Assembly: GCA_016649775.1 (NCBI GenBank)
Contig: JAENWY010000098.1
Coordinates: 1-8,242 of the forward strand
Direction of reading: 5' to 3'
DNA from: Spirochaetaceae bacterium
GTDB lineage: Bacteria; Spirochaetota; Spirochaetia; Sphaerochaetales; Sphaerochaetaceae
Length of the DNA stretch: 8,242 nucleotides
Shown: piece by piece, positions 1-6,871 of the stretch
How the letters are laid out: every line of letters begins with the position of its first letter
Numbering within the stretch: the stretch's first letter is position 1
Notes under the pieces: model-generated
The model's database searches: none
Seen by the model: the letters and a program-made list of their open reading frames with translations, nothing else
Told to the model about the DNA's origin: nothing
Translations under genes and position numbers: made by a program

Positions 1-150
1 GAAACCCCTTATAAAAATAATGTATTGTAATTGGTTCGGATGACTGAACATAACAGACGCTTATTACGTATATTACGGCCTCCATGACGTTTAAAAGACT
101 ATAGAATATTTTAAATTAATGCAAGTTATATTATAAAATATTAATAAACA
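1..150. other. Left-edge sequence without a supported gene
   Basis: I see no supported gene here. On the plus strand, frame 1 is open from the edge for nine codons (ETPYKNNVL) and stops at 28-30, which could be the tail of a gene outside the window. On the minus strand an ATG at 84 opens 28 codons running off the edge, with no recognisable similarity. Positions 28-100 share three short blocks, in the same order, with the centre of the insertion element at 7949-8069 (see findings). The stretch has more GC-containing words than the AT-rich spacer that follows it (101-150). Confidence 0.3.
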
Positions 151-153
151 GGT

Positions 154-195
154 ATTCAAACAAAAGAAGTGCCTAAGCACTCCTCTTGTTTGAAT
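154..195 (-). terminator. Terminator hairpin of the sugar transporter operon
   Basis: A 19-bp stem pairs 154-172 with 177-195 around a 4-nt loop, starting 17 nt beyond the permease stop codon. Two positions are A-C mismatches if read from the plus strand but become G-U wobbles in the minus-strand RNA, so the structure fits a transcript of the transporter operon. The minus-strand continuation is ACCTGTTTATTAATATTTT, a broken rather than solid U-tract. It may therefore act partly as a 3'-end stabiliser as well as a terminator. Confidence 0.7.
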
Positions 196-211
196 AAATT
201 ATATATTGGAA

Positions 212-1384
212 TTATTTTTTATTTTGTTTGGATACTAAATCAATTGTTACAGCTCCTAATAGAACAAAGCCTTTAACAATTTTCTGTATATCAGTAGACA
301 TACCACAAAGTGACATACCATTATTTAAAATACCCATAATTAAGGCTCCAACTACAGCTCCAATTATTGTTCCAGCTCCACCAGCAACGGCAGCACCACC
401 AATATAACAAGCAGCAATTGCATCAAGTTCAAAACCATCACCTGCTTTAGGTGTAGCAGAAGCATTCCTAGCAGATAAAACAATACCTGCGAGACCGCTT
501 AATAGTCCCATATTAGCATATACCCAAAAGAAAACTTTTTTAGTATCAATTCCAGATAGTTGTGCTGCTTTTCGATTACCACCAAGAGCATAAATATCAC
601 GACCATAAACTGTATTTTTAGATATAAAACTATAAAATGCAATAACTATTACAGTTAAAATCATTACATTAGGAATACCATTATAAGAAGCAAATTTTAT
701 CATTATGTACCAAACTAATAATACAATAACTGAAGTTTTAAATATTTCTTCTATAGCACTTTCAGTAGAAAATCCATAACTTTTTTTCTTATTGTTTTCG
801 TGTAATGTGTTAAAAATTAATAAGGCAGTGATAACAATAGCAATTAGGATTGTAATTATATCCAATTGCGAACCAAATATATTTATTTTGTAAGACGGTA
901 AATATCCAGCTCCAATCCAATTGTATGATGAAGGTAGAGGTCCTTTTGTTTGGGCTCTTAAAATTGTATATGTTAATCCACGACCTATAAGCATAGTTGC
1001 TAAAGTAACTATAAACGGAGGTATTCCTAAATAGGCAACAAAGAAACCTACAAATAAACCAAAGGCACAACCAACTAATAAGGCTACTGCAAAACCAACA
1101 CCTACGGGGAGATTTAGATCTATAACCATAATAGCAGAAGCTGCTCCACTGACGGCAACAACAGAGCCAACACCTAAATCAATATTTCCTGTTAATACAC
1201 AAAGTAACATACCAACAGACAATATAATAACATAGCCATTTTGCATCATTAAGTTATTTATATTCATCGATGAGGTATTAATACCACCGGTAAGTAATGA
1301 GAACAATAAGAAGATAGCTATTAAAACTATCATCATTCCATATTGCCTCATATCAATATGGCTTCTTTTTTTTATAATATCCAT
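212..1384 (-). CDS. mmsB: Sugar ABC transporter permease, GguB/MmsB type
   Basis: Inner-membrane channel subunit of a monosaccharide ABC importer (390 aa). Hydrophobic segments are visible at about residues 16-33, 50-66, 72-88, 94-120, 124-141, 174-192, 217-232, 238-255, 285-304 and 324-354, with a last one near 370-384. The conserved cytoplasmic loop of this family is seen as GRDIYALGGNRKAAQLSGID at 261-280, where the ATPase docks. The C-terminal run FELDAIAACYIGG and GILNNGM is typical of the GguB/MmsB branch, as are the length near 390 and the charged loop around 195-215 that splits the protein; XylH and RbsC proteins are usually shorter. The start ATG follows the ATPase stop after 3 nt, and the ribosome site (GGGAGAG) lies inside the end of the ATPase gene, suggesting translational coupling. 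The substrate is inferred from context as L-arabinose or several pentoses and hexoses. Family assignment is firm; the substrate is not. Confidence 0.92.
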   Translation of the reverse strand: MDIIKKRSHIDMRQYGMMIVLIAIFLLFSLLTGGINTSSMNINNLMMQNGYVIILSVGMLLCVLTGNIDLGVGSVVAVSGAASAIMVIDLNLPVGVGFAVALLVGCAFGLFVGFFVAYLGIPPFIVTLATMLIGRGLTYTILRAQTKGPLPSSYNWIGAGYLPSYKINIFGSQLDIITILIAIVITALLIFNTLHENNKKKSYGFSTESAIEEIFKTSVIVLLVWYIMIKFASYNGIPNVMILTVIVIAFYSFISKNTVYGRDIYALGGNRKAAQLSGIDTKKVFFWVYANMGLLSGLAGIVLSARNASATPKAGDGFELDAIAACYIGGAAVAGGAGTIIGAVVGALIMGILNNGMSLCGMSTDIQKIVKGFVLLGAVTIDLVSKQNKK

Positions 1385-1387
1385 TGC

Positions 1388-2950
1388 TTAATCTCTCCCT
1401 CTTTTTTTAGTATCACGTATTATCTGTGTCATAATTGCTTCGGGGCTCATCTCACTTCCTTCTAATTCCCCTATAATACGTCCCTCATTTAATACATAAA
1501 CTCTATCAGATACACCTATTGCCTCAGGCATTTCTGATGAAATGACAATAACTGCCTTTCCATTTTCAGCTAATTCATTAATTAATTGATAAATTTCATG
1601 TTTAGCACCTACATCAATACCTCGAGTAGGTTCATCTAAAATCAAAATATCAGGAGCAGCCATAATCCATTTTGCAAGTACAACCTTTTGTTGATTCCCG
1701 CCACTTAATGTATCAGCTTTAGAATTAATAGAAGGAGCCTTAATACCAAATTTTTTGCTATTTAAAGTTGTTTCTTTTACTTCTTTATTTTTATCTAAAA
1801 CACCATTCTTTGATGAAAATAAATTTCTCAAAGATGCCATGCTCATATTATGCATTATGCTATCGGTTAAAACTAAACCATAAGTTTTACGATCTTCACT
1901 GGTGTAAGCTATTTTATTATTAATAGCATCTTTTACAGTTTCAATTTTAATCTTTTTTCCGTGTATATAGATATTTCCAGAAATTTTTTGTCCATAAGAT
2001 TTACCAAAAATGCTCATTGCTAATTCCGTTCTTCCTGCCCCCATTAATCCAACAAGGCCTACAACTTCACCAGAATTAACATGAAAATTAACATTATCAA
2101 TAATTTTTATAGTATTATCTTCGGGATGATAAACATTCCAATTAGCAACTTTAAATATCTCTTTACCAATAGGACAATTTTCTCGTTTTGGATAAATTTG
2201 CGTTAATTCTCTTCCTACCATAGATTTAATAATAACAGGTTCACTAAATTCATCAGTTTTTTTATCTAATGTTTTAATTACTTCGCCATCTCTAATTACT
2301 GTAATTCTATCAGATACTTTAGTTAATTCGCGTAATTTATGCGAGATAATAATACTAGTTACACCTTCTTCTTTAAGTTGAAGAATGATATTTAATAGAT
2401 TATTACTTTCTTCATCATTCAATGAAGCTGTAGGTTCATCTAGAATTAAAAGACTTACATTTTTTGCTAATGCCTTAGCTATTTCTACTAGTTGTTGTTT
2501 ACCTACACCTATTGTATTGACTTGTTGATTTACATCTTCATTCTTTAGACCTACTCTATCAAGCATTTCTTTAGCTTTTACTTGAGTTTTTCTCCAATCT
2601 ATTATTTTTGCACCTTTTACTTGTTCATTACCTAAAAACATATTTTCCGCTATAGATAATAAAGGAATTAAGGCTAATTCTTGGTGAATAATAACAATAC
2701 CTTTTAATTCACTTTGTTTAATATTGTGAAATCTACATAATTCATTATTTAAAATAATATCACCATCATATGATTTATATGGATATACTCCGCTTAATAC
2801 ATTCATTAAAGTAGATTTTCCAGCTCCATTTTCACCACATAAAGAGTGAATTTCTCCTCTCTTAACTTTAAGGTTTACATTAGATAAAGCTCTAACACCG
2901 GGAAAGGTCTTTGTGATATTTTTCATCTCTAATATTAAATCTTCACTCAT
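1388..2950 (-). CDS. mmsA: Sugar ABC transporter ATP-binding protein, duplicated NBD (GguA/MmsA type)
   Basis: Energises the importer by ATP hydrolysis at the cytoplasmic face (520 aa, the usual size for a double-domain sugar ATPase). Domain 1 (about 5-250) has Walker A GENGAGKST at 39-47, the Q-loop HQEL at 89-92, a degenerate signature IGVGKQQL at 147-154, Walker B LLILDEPTASL at 167-177 and the switch histidine H204. Domain 2 (about 264-510) has a degenerate Walker A GLMGAGRTEL at 301-310 without the catalytic lysine, a full signature LSGGNQQK at 415-422, Walker B ILILDEPTRGID at 435-446, and Glu (SSEMPE, 471-476) in place of the switch histidine. This asymmetry, with one active and one degenerate site, is normal for RbsA/XylG/AraG/GguA proteins and is not a sign of decay. 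GGAGAAG at 2956-2962 provides a good ribosome site. It follows the binding-protein gene after a 66-nt gap holding a strong hairpin. The GguA/MmsA label rests mainly on the partner genes. Confidence 0.93.
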   Translation of the reverse strand: MSEDLILEMKNITKTFPGVRALSNVNLKVKRGEIHSLCGENGAGKSTLMNVLSGVYPYKSYDGDIILNNELCRFHNIKQSELKGIVIIHQELALIPLLSIAENMFLGNEQVKGAKIIDWRKTQVKAKEMLDRVGLKNEDVNQQVNTIGVGKQQLVEIAKALAKNVSLLILDEPTASLNDEESNNLLNIILQLKEEGVTSIIISHKLRELTKVSDRITVIRDGEVIKTLDKKTDEFSEPVIIKSMVGRELTQIYPKRENCPIGKEIFKVANWNVYHPEDNTIKIIDNVNFHVNSGEVVGLVGLMGAGRTELAMSIFGKSYGQKISGNIYIHGKKIKIETVKDAINNKIAYTSEDRKTYGLVLTDSIMHNMSMASLRNLFSSKNGVLDKNKEVKETTLNSKKFGIKAPSINSKADTLSGGNQQKVVLAKWIMAAPDILILDEPTRGIDVGAKHEIYQLINELAENGKAVIVISSEMPEAIGVSDRVYVLNEGRIIGELEGSEMSPEAIMTQIIRDTKKRGRD

Positions 2951-2970
2951 CTATACTTCTCCATAAGTTA

Positions 2971-3006
2971 ATATCATCCTCAAAAATTGCTTTTTGAGGA
3001 TGATAT
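2971..3006 (-). terminator. Intercistronic hairpin between binding protein and ATPase
   Basis: A perfect 16-bp inverted repeat (arms 2971-2986 and 2991-3006) encloses a 4-nt loop and starts 10 nt past the binding-protein stop. On the minus strand it is followed by TAACTTATGG, so there is no U-tract of a classic intrinsic terminator, and the ATPase ribosome site begins only 8 nt further on. Such structures downstream of solute-binding-protein genes commonly protect the upstream mRNA from 3' exonucleases, giving more binding protein than membrane subunits. Partial termination is an alternative. The structure is seen directly; the role is inferred. Confidence 0.7.
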
Positions 3007-3016
3007 ACTTTATTAA

Positions 3017-4102
3017 TTATTTAAGTTGGTCTGGTGTGTAATATCCGCCATCAACAATAATTTTTTGATAGTTAGATTTATCTACAGCTATAGGTGTGCA
3101 TAAGTAAGAAGGTACAACTAGAACATGATTGTTATATTGTGTTGTATCATTGATTTCTGGTTTTGAACCGGTTAATACAGCTTGTACCATTGATACACAT
3201 TTCTGAGCTAGTAAACGAGTATCTTTATAGATAGACATTGTTTGGTAGCCACTAATAATGTTTTTAACTGCCATTAATTCAGCATCTTGACCAGTAATTA
3301 GAGGCCAATTTTCGCCTAATGTATAACCTGCTCCCATAAGAGCTGATTTAATACCATAAGCAAAACCATCAAAAGCAGAACAAGCGATATCTAGATGATC
3401 ATTAGAATAGAAACCTGATAGATAGTTTTCACAGTTTTGTTGAGCAGTTTCTTGAGACCAACGAAGAATACAAGTTTCTTGGAAACTTGTTCTACCTGAT
3501 CTACAAACTAAAACACCATTATCAAGATAAGGTTGTAATACTTCCATTACTCCATTATATAAGAATAGTGCGTTATTATCGTCAGGAGAACCCATAAAGA
3601 ACTCAATATTGTAGGTTTTACCATCAGCTTTAGCAGTTGCTAATTTTTTAGATTTTACAATGTAATCACCAATTGCAGTTCCAACACCTTTATTATCAAA
3701 TGTTGCATAGTAAGAAACAGCATCTGTATCCATTAATAAACGGTCATAAGCAATAACTGGTATTTTATTAACTTTAGCAATTGCTAGAGCATTAACTAAT
3801 GCTGAAGAATCAACAGCAGCTACTACTAAACAATCAACTTTTTTTACAATTAAGTTTTCTACCTGAGAAACTTGTGCTTGTACATCATCTTCTGCATATT
3901 GCATTTCAACTTTGTATCCAAGTGCTTCAAGTTGCTTTTTCATATTAGCACCATCATTAATCCATCTTTCAGAACTTTGAGTAGGCATACATACCCCTAC
4001 TACCTTTTGTTTTGTACTTGATGATTCGCTTTGTCCATTTGCGAATATCAAAGAGTTTACCATTGTTAATGCTACAAGTAGCATAAATATAGTTTTTTTC
4101 AT
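3017..4102 (-). CDS. chvE: Periplasmic sugar-binding protein, ChvE-like
   Basis: Solute-binding protein that captures sugar in the periplasm and delivers it to the MmsAB pair (361 aa). Residues 1-21 form a signal peptide (MKK, hydrophobic core, IFA), with likely signal peptidase I cleavage near A21. No cysteine lies in that region, so it is not a lipoprotein. The rest is a periplasmic-binding-protein type 1 fold: VVGVCMPTQSSERW at 34-47, VDCLVVAAVDSSAL at 89-102, the family sequence IPVIAYDRLL at 114-123, GSPDDNNA at 171-178 and TGQDAE at 270-275. These match the ChvE/XylF group that binds arabinose, xylose, galactose or glucose. Eight cysteines remain in the mature chain (38, 91, 200, 211, 224, 241, 302, 335), high for an exported protein. 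A strong ribosome site (AAAGGAGATG) precedes the ATG. It is the first gene of the minus-strand operon, facing araA across the control region, which suggests L-arabinose as inducer or substrate. Ligand specificity cannot be read directly. Confidence 0.9.
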   Translation of the reverse strand: MKKTIFMLLVALTMVNSLIFANGQSESSSTKQKVVGVCMPTQSSERWINDGANMKKQLEALGYKVEMQYAEDDVQAQVSQVENLIVKKVDCLVVAAVDSSALVNALAIAKVNKIPVIAYDRLLMDTDAVSYYATFDNKGVGTAIGDYIVKSKKLATAKADGKTYNIEFFMGSPDDNNALFLYNGVMEVLQPYLDNGVLVCRSGRTSFQETCILRWSQETAQQNCENYLSGFYSNDHLDIACSAFDGFAYGIKSALMGAGYTLGENWPLITGQDAELMAVKNIISGYQTMSIYKDTRLLAQKCVSMVQAVLTGSKPEINDTTQYNNHVLVVPSYLCTPIAVDKSNYQKIIVDGGYYTPDQLK

Positions 4103-4156
4103 TTTGCATCTCCTTTAGTGATGTTTAAATAAAATACACTTAATAAATTATTAAAG

Positions 4157-4172
4157 TGTGTTCGTTAACGCT
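4157..4172. promoter_or_regulatory. Operator candidate O1 (transporter side)
   Basis: TGTGTTCGTTAACGCT shares 13 consecutive bases (TGTGTTCGTTAAC) with the araA-side site at 4487-4502. Its right half departs from perfect symmetry. It ends where minus-strand transcription is predicted to begin (about 4171), 55 nt upstream of the chvE ATG, a position where a bound repressor would block initiation. The TTAACG half-site is typical of operators bound by LacI-family proteins. Confidence 0.65.
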
Positions 4173-4177
4173 TGATT

Positions 4178-4207
4178 AATATTCAATCGAATTTAACGTT
4201 AAGTCAA
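4178..4207 (-). promoter_or_regulatory. Predicted transporter operon promoter
   Basis: Reading the minus strand, TTGACT (4207-4202) is a near-consensus -35 box. After 18 nt comes AATATT (4183-4178), a weak -10 with four of six consensus bases; GAATAT with a 17-nt spacer is an alternative. The start would fall near 4171, leaving a leader of about 70 nt before chvE. The palindrome TTAACGTTAA lies inside the spacer, so a protein bound there would compete with RNA polymerase. Predicted by eye only. Confidence 0.5.
4193..4202. promoter_or_regulatory. Operator candidate O2, perfect TTAACGTTAA palindrome
   Basis: A perfect 10-bp palindrome with the central CpG expected of LacI-family operators lies between the predicted -35 and -10 boxes of the transporter promoter. 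It carries the same TTAACG half-site as O1 and O3 but with the halves fused, whereas O1 and O3 read as GTT-CGTT-AAC. It may be a second site for the same regulator about 33 bp (centre to centre) from O1, roughly three helical turns. Alternatively it may serve another protein. Confidence 0.5.
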
Positions 4208-4452
4208 GTAAAAATATTTAAAACTTTCTAGATATTAATATAAATTCTATTTTTAGTGCATTAAATAGATTACAAGATATTAAAATTCTTAACATAATTA
4301 TAGTACTAATTAATTTAGTAATAAATTTATATTATTTTGAGTATTTTGAGTATTTTGTTAGATTTTTTATTTTACCTTAGATTTAGCTTCAAAATGAATA
4401 TAATTTGTTACTTTAAATCAAATTATATTCTAATAAAAAAAAACTGTTTTTT
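4203..4452. other. AT-rich centre of the divergent control region
   Basis: No gene is visible. The stretch contains a short tandem repeat of TATTTTGAG (4333-4357, two full copies and seven bases of a third), a perfect 12-bp inverted repeat with an 11-nt loop (4396-4407 with 4419-4430), and an A9-CTG-T10 tract at 4435-4453. The A and T tracts end just upstream of the predicted araA -35 box, so they could bend the DNA or serve as an UP-like element. Two partly similar segments, GATATTAATATAAATTC and GATATTAAAATTC, lie at about 4231-4247 and 4277-4289. Confidence 0.55.
4396..4430. repeat. 12-bp perfect inverted repeat upstream of araA
   Basis: Arms GAATATAATTTG (4396-4407) and CAAATTATATTC (4419-4430) are exact reverse complements around an 11-nt loop. 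Neither strand has a following U-tract and no gene ends here, so it is not a transcription terminator of anything seen. It could be a protein-binding site or a remnant. It differs from the TTAACG operators. Confidence 0.6.
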
Positions 4453-4454
4453 TA

Positions 4455-4482
4455 TTGCAAAAAATTAAAGTTCATGTAATAC
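4455..4482 (+). promoter_or_regulatory. Predicted araAD promoter
   Basis: TTGCAA (4455-4460) as a -35 box and TAATAC (4477-4482) as a -10 box are separated by 16 nt. The start would fall near 4489, inside operator O3 at 4487-4502, giving a leader of about 36 nt before araA. An overlapping hexamer TGTAAT (4475-4480) is an alternative -10 with a short spacer. Predicted by eye. Confidence 0.5.
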
Positions 4483-4486
4483 TGGA

Positions 4487-4502
4487 TGTGTTCGTTAACA
4501 CA
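4487..4502. promoter_or_regulatory. Operator candidate O3 (araA side)
   Basis: TGTGTTCGTTAACACA is a palindrome with 6-bp arms (TGTGTT and AACACA) and a 4-bp centre. It lies over the predicted araA transcription start, 22 nt before the ATG. Its first 13 bases recur at O1 in the divergent transporter promoter. Position, symmetry and recurrence together suggest a repressor site shared by both operons, most likely for the LacI-family protein encoded at 6929-7945. Confidence 0.7.
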
Positions 4503-4524
4503 AATCATTTAACAAGGAAAATAT

Positions 4525-6009
4525 ATGAAACATATCAATGATTATTATTTTTGGTTCTTAACAGGATCTCAATTTTTATACGGAGAGGATACTTTAAGGA
4601 GCGTTGCTCTAGATTCTAAACATATTGTAGATGGATTAAATACAAGTGGAGCTCTTCCCTGTAAATTAATACAAAAAGAGACACTTGTTACTTCTACTCT
4701 AATAGAGAAAACAATAATGGAAGCTAGCTTAGATCCATATTGTGCTGGCGTTATATGTTGGATGCATACTTTTTCTCCTTCAAAAATGTGGATTAATGGA
4801 TTAAGAGCTTTAAATAAACCTTTTTTACAAATTAATACTCAATTTAATAGAAAAATTCCTTACGATACAATGGATATGGATTTTATGAATTTAAACCAAA
4901 GTGCTCATGGGGATAGAGAATTTGGATATATGACTGCGAGAATGGATATTCCTAGATCAGTTATTGTTGGTTATTGGGAAGATGAAAGATTTAAAACTAA
5001 AATGAGCAAATGGATGAGAGCCGCTGCAACTAGTGTTGCTGGAAGAAGCATGAATATTGTTCGTTTTGGTGACAATATGAGAGATGTTGGTGTAACTTGT
5101 GGTGATAAGGTTGAAGCTTATATTAAATTGGGTTGGAATGTTCCCTATTATGGTGTCGGTGATTTAGTCGATGTAATGAATGGTATTACTGAAGAACAAA
5201 TTGATGAATTAATGAATGAATACCAGAAAGACTATGATATTAAAAATGCAAATGATTTTAATATTAATCATATAAGAGAACAAGCTAGAATTGAATTAGC
5301 AATCGAAAAGTTCCTTGTTGATAATGATGGTGAAGCCTTTACTACTAATTTTCAGGATTTACATGGATTAAAACAATTACCAGGATTAGCTGCTCAACAT
5401 TTAATGGCAAAAGGTTATGGGTTTGCAGGTGAAGGTGATTGGAAAACAGCTGCCATGGTTAGGACTTTAAAATTAATGGGTGATGGTCTTACTAAAGGTG
5501 GTTGTTCATTTATGGAAGATTATACCTATAATTTAGAAGAAGGAAAACTATTTAATTTAGGTGCTCACATGCTAGAAGTATGTCCTAGTATCGCTAAAGG
5601 ACGCCCAACTATTGAAGTACATCCTTTAGGAATTGGTGATAAAGAAGATCCAGCAAGATTAGTATTTAATTCAAAAGAAGGCCCTGGCTTTACACTTTCT
5701 ATCATTGATTTAGGTGGTAGGCTACGTCTAGTTTATAATGATATACAGATAATTAAACCTGAAGCTGAATTTAAAAAATTGCCTGTAGCAAGAGCTTTAT
5801 GGAAGCCTCTTCCTGATTTCTATACTTCAACAGAATGTTGGATTTTAAGTGGTGGCGGTCATCATAATGCAATGTCTAGTGCACTTGATCAAGATTATAT
5901 AACTTATTACTCAGAAATAAATAATATTGAATTATTAGCTATTACTAAGAATACAACAGTAGAAAACTTCAGATTTATTGATAAAATGAATCGAATGGCT
6001 TGGAAATAA
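4525..6009 (+). CDS. araA: L-arabinose isomerase
   Basis: Converts L-arabinose to L-ribulose in the cytoplasm, the first step of the isomerase-kinase-epimerase route, using a divalent metal such as Mn2+. The 494-aa length matches the family (about 475-500). Family sequences are clear from the N-terminus (FWFLTGSQFLYG, 9-20) through VICWMHTFSPSKMWI (76-90) and LLQ-like LQINTQFNR (101-109) to GEGDWKTAAMVR (302-313). The metal and catalytic residues line up as E303 (GEGDW), E331 (FMEDYTY), H348 (GAHMLE) and a C-terminal histidine of GGGHH (H446/H447), so the enzyme looks intact. The start is supported by AAGGAA at 4514-4519. It is the first gene of a two-gene operon, with araD 4 nt downstream, and is transcribed away from the sugar transporter. 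Operator O3 lies on its predicted transcription start, so repression by a LacI-type protein with induction by arabinose is likely but inferred. Confidence 0.97.
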   Translation: MKHINDYYFWFLTGSQFLYGEDTLRSVALDSKHIVDGLNTSGALPCKLIQKETLVTSTLIEKTIMEASLDPYCAGVICWMHTFSPSKMWINGLRALNKPFLQINTQFNRKIPYDTMDMDFMNLNQSAHGDREFGYMTARMDIPRSVIVGYWEDERFKTKMSKWMRAAATSVAGRSMNIVRFGDNMRDVGVTCGDKVEAYIKLGWNVPYYGVGDLVDVMNGITEEQIDELMNEYQKDYDIKNANDFNINHIREQARIELAIEKFLVDNDGEAFTTNFQDLHGLKQLPGLAAQHLMAKGYGFAGEGDWKTAAMVRTLKLMGDGLTKGGCSFMEDYTYNLEEGKLFNLGAHMLEVCPSIAKGRPTIEVHPLGIGDKEDPARLVFNSKEGPGFTLSIIDLGGRLRLVYNDIQIIKPEAEFKKLPVARALWKPLPDFYTSTECWILSGGGHHNAMSSALDQDYITYYSEINNIELLAITKNTTVENFRFIDKMNRMAWK

Positions 6010-6013
6010 GATT

Positions 6014-6763
6014 ATGGGTAGTAATTATCAAAATCTTAAAGAAGAAGCTTATTTAGCCAATTTAGAAATTCCTAAAAGAGGTCTAGCTATTTACACTTGG
6101 GGAAATGTATCTTCATTTGACAAGAATAAGGGTGTTTTTGCTATTAAACCATCAGGTGTAGAATATGATGAACTAACAGTAGATGATATGGTAGTATTAG
6201 ATTTAGAGGGGAATATAGTTGAAGGTACTAAAAGACCTTCCTCTGATACCCCAACTCATCTAGTATTATATAAGAGTTTTCCTAATATTGGAGGAATTAC
6301 ACACACTCATTCACCTTATGCAACAGCATGGGCACAATCTTGTAATTCAATTCCAATTCAAGGAACAACTCATGCAGATCACACCCCTAACCCAATACCT
6401 TGTACGCCCTATTTAGATAGATATCAGGTTATTACTGATTATGAGAAGAATACTGGACTAATTATTGTTGATACATTTAGTAATAAATTACAAGCTATGC
6501 CGTTAATTGGAGGAGAACTTTTTCCGTCCAAAGAGTTAAATCCTTTAGAGAATCCTATGGTTTTAGTTTCTGGTCATGGTCCTTTTGCTTGGGGAGAAAG
6601 TGCTCATAAGAGTGTTTATAATGCTGCTGTTTTAGAAGAAATAGCAAAAATGGCATATTTTATGATTCCACTTCAAAAAAGTATTAAACCGCTACCTTCT
6701 TATATAATTGATAAACATTATATGAGAAAACACGGTAGTAATGCTTACTATGGTCAAAAGTAA
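6014..6763 (+). CDS. araD: L-ribulose-5-phosphate 4-epimerase
   Basis: Class II aldolase/epimerase fold enzyme that converts L-ribulose-5-phosphate to D-xylulose-5-phosphate, feeding the pentose phosphate pathway. Visible motifs are GNVS at 30-33, KPSGVEYDEL at 45-54, SSDTPTH at 76-82 (D78), the zinc-binding THTHS at 96-100 (H97, H99), TTHADH at 118-123 (D122), the third zinc histidine in SGHGPF (H188), and the C-terminal HYMRKHGSNAYYGQ at 235-248. Tyr236 probably corresponds to the catalytic tyrosine of the Escherichia coli enzyme. All key residues are present. At 249 aa it is longer than the usual 230 or so; the extra length lies mostly at about 155-180, between the TF of VDTF and the HGPF motif. 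The end of araA supplies only a weak ribosome site (GGAAA, 6002-6006), so translation is probably coupled. A terminator follows directly. Confidence 0.95.
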   Translation: MGSNYQNLKEEAYLANLEIPKRGLAIYTWGNVSSFDKNKGVFAIKPSGVEYDELTVDDMVVLDLEGNIVEGTKRPSSDTPTHLVLYKSFPNIGGITHTHSPYATAWAQSCNSIPIQGTTHADHTPNPIPCTPYLDRYQVITDYEKNTGLIIVDTFSNKLQAMPLIGGELFPSKELNPLENPMVLVSGHGPFAWGESAHKSVYNAAVLEEIAKMAYFMIPLQKSIKPLPSYIIDKHYMRKHGSNAYYGQK

Positions 6764-6771
6764 ATATTAAG

Positions 6772-6834
6772 TAAATAATCTCTTTTATATATATAATTTT
6801 AAAATTAGAATATAAGTAGAGATTATTTATTTTT
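6772..6834 (+). terminator. Terminator after araD
   Basis: TAAATAATCTCT (6772-6783) pairs perfectly with AGAGATTATTTA (6818-6829). The stem can continue inward (TTTATAT with ATATAAG) past a one-base bulge. Five T residues (6830-6834) follow at once, giving an intrinsic terminator for the araAD transcript. It separates araAD from the regulator gene, which has its own predicted promoter. Confidence 0.75.
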
Positions 6835-6871
6835 GAATGATAATATTATATACTTAGTAAAATATTTGTTA

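Noticed and set aside
28..50. GGTTCGG at 33-39 as the T-arm of a tRNA
   Set aside because: No matching acceptor stem, anticodon arm or 3' end can be drawn around it.
1..84. A minus-strand open frame starting at ATG 84 and running off the left edge, and a plus-strand tail ending at 30
   Set aside because: Both are too short to judge, show no recognisable motif, and lie next to the transporter terminator. They are mentioned only in the left-edge entry.
810..1070. An 86-codon open frame on the minus strand inside the permease gene
   Set aside because: It overlaps the permease in another frame on the same strand. Its translation is rich in Cys, Tyr, Phe and Asn without any domain, and it has no ribosome site or independent context.
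2028..2058. Loss of the Walker A lysine in the second ATPase domain as a sign of a broken gene
   Set aside because: The GAGRTEL form of the second Walker A is the normal state in RbsA/XylG/GguA-type duplicated sugar ATPases, and the signature and Walker B of that domain are intact.
4333..4357. Tandem TATTTTGAG units as a CRISPR array
   Set aside because: Units are 9 bp, directly adjacent, fewer than three copies and without spacers.
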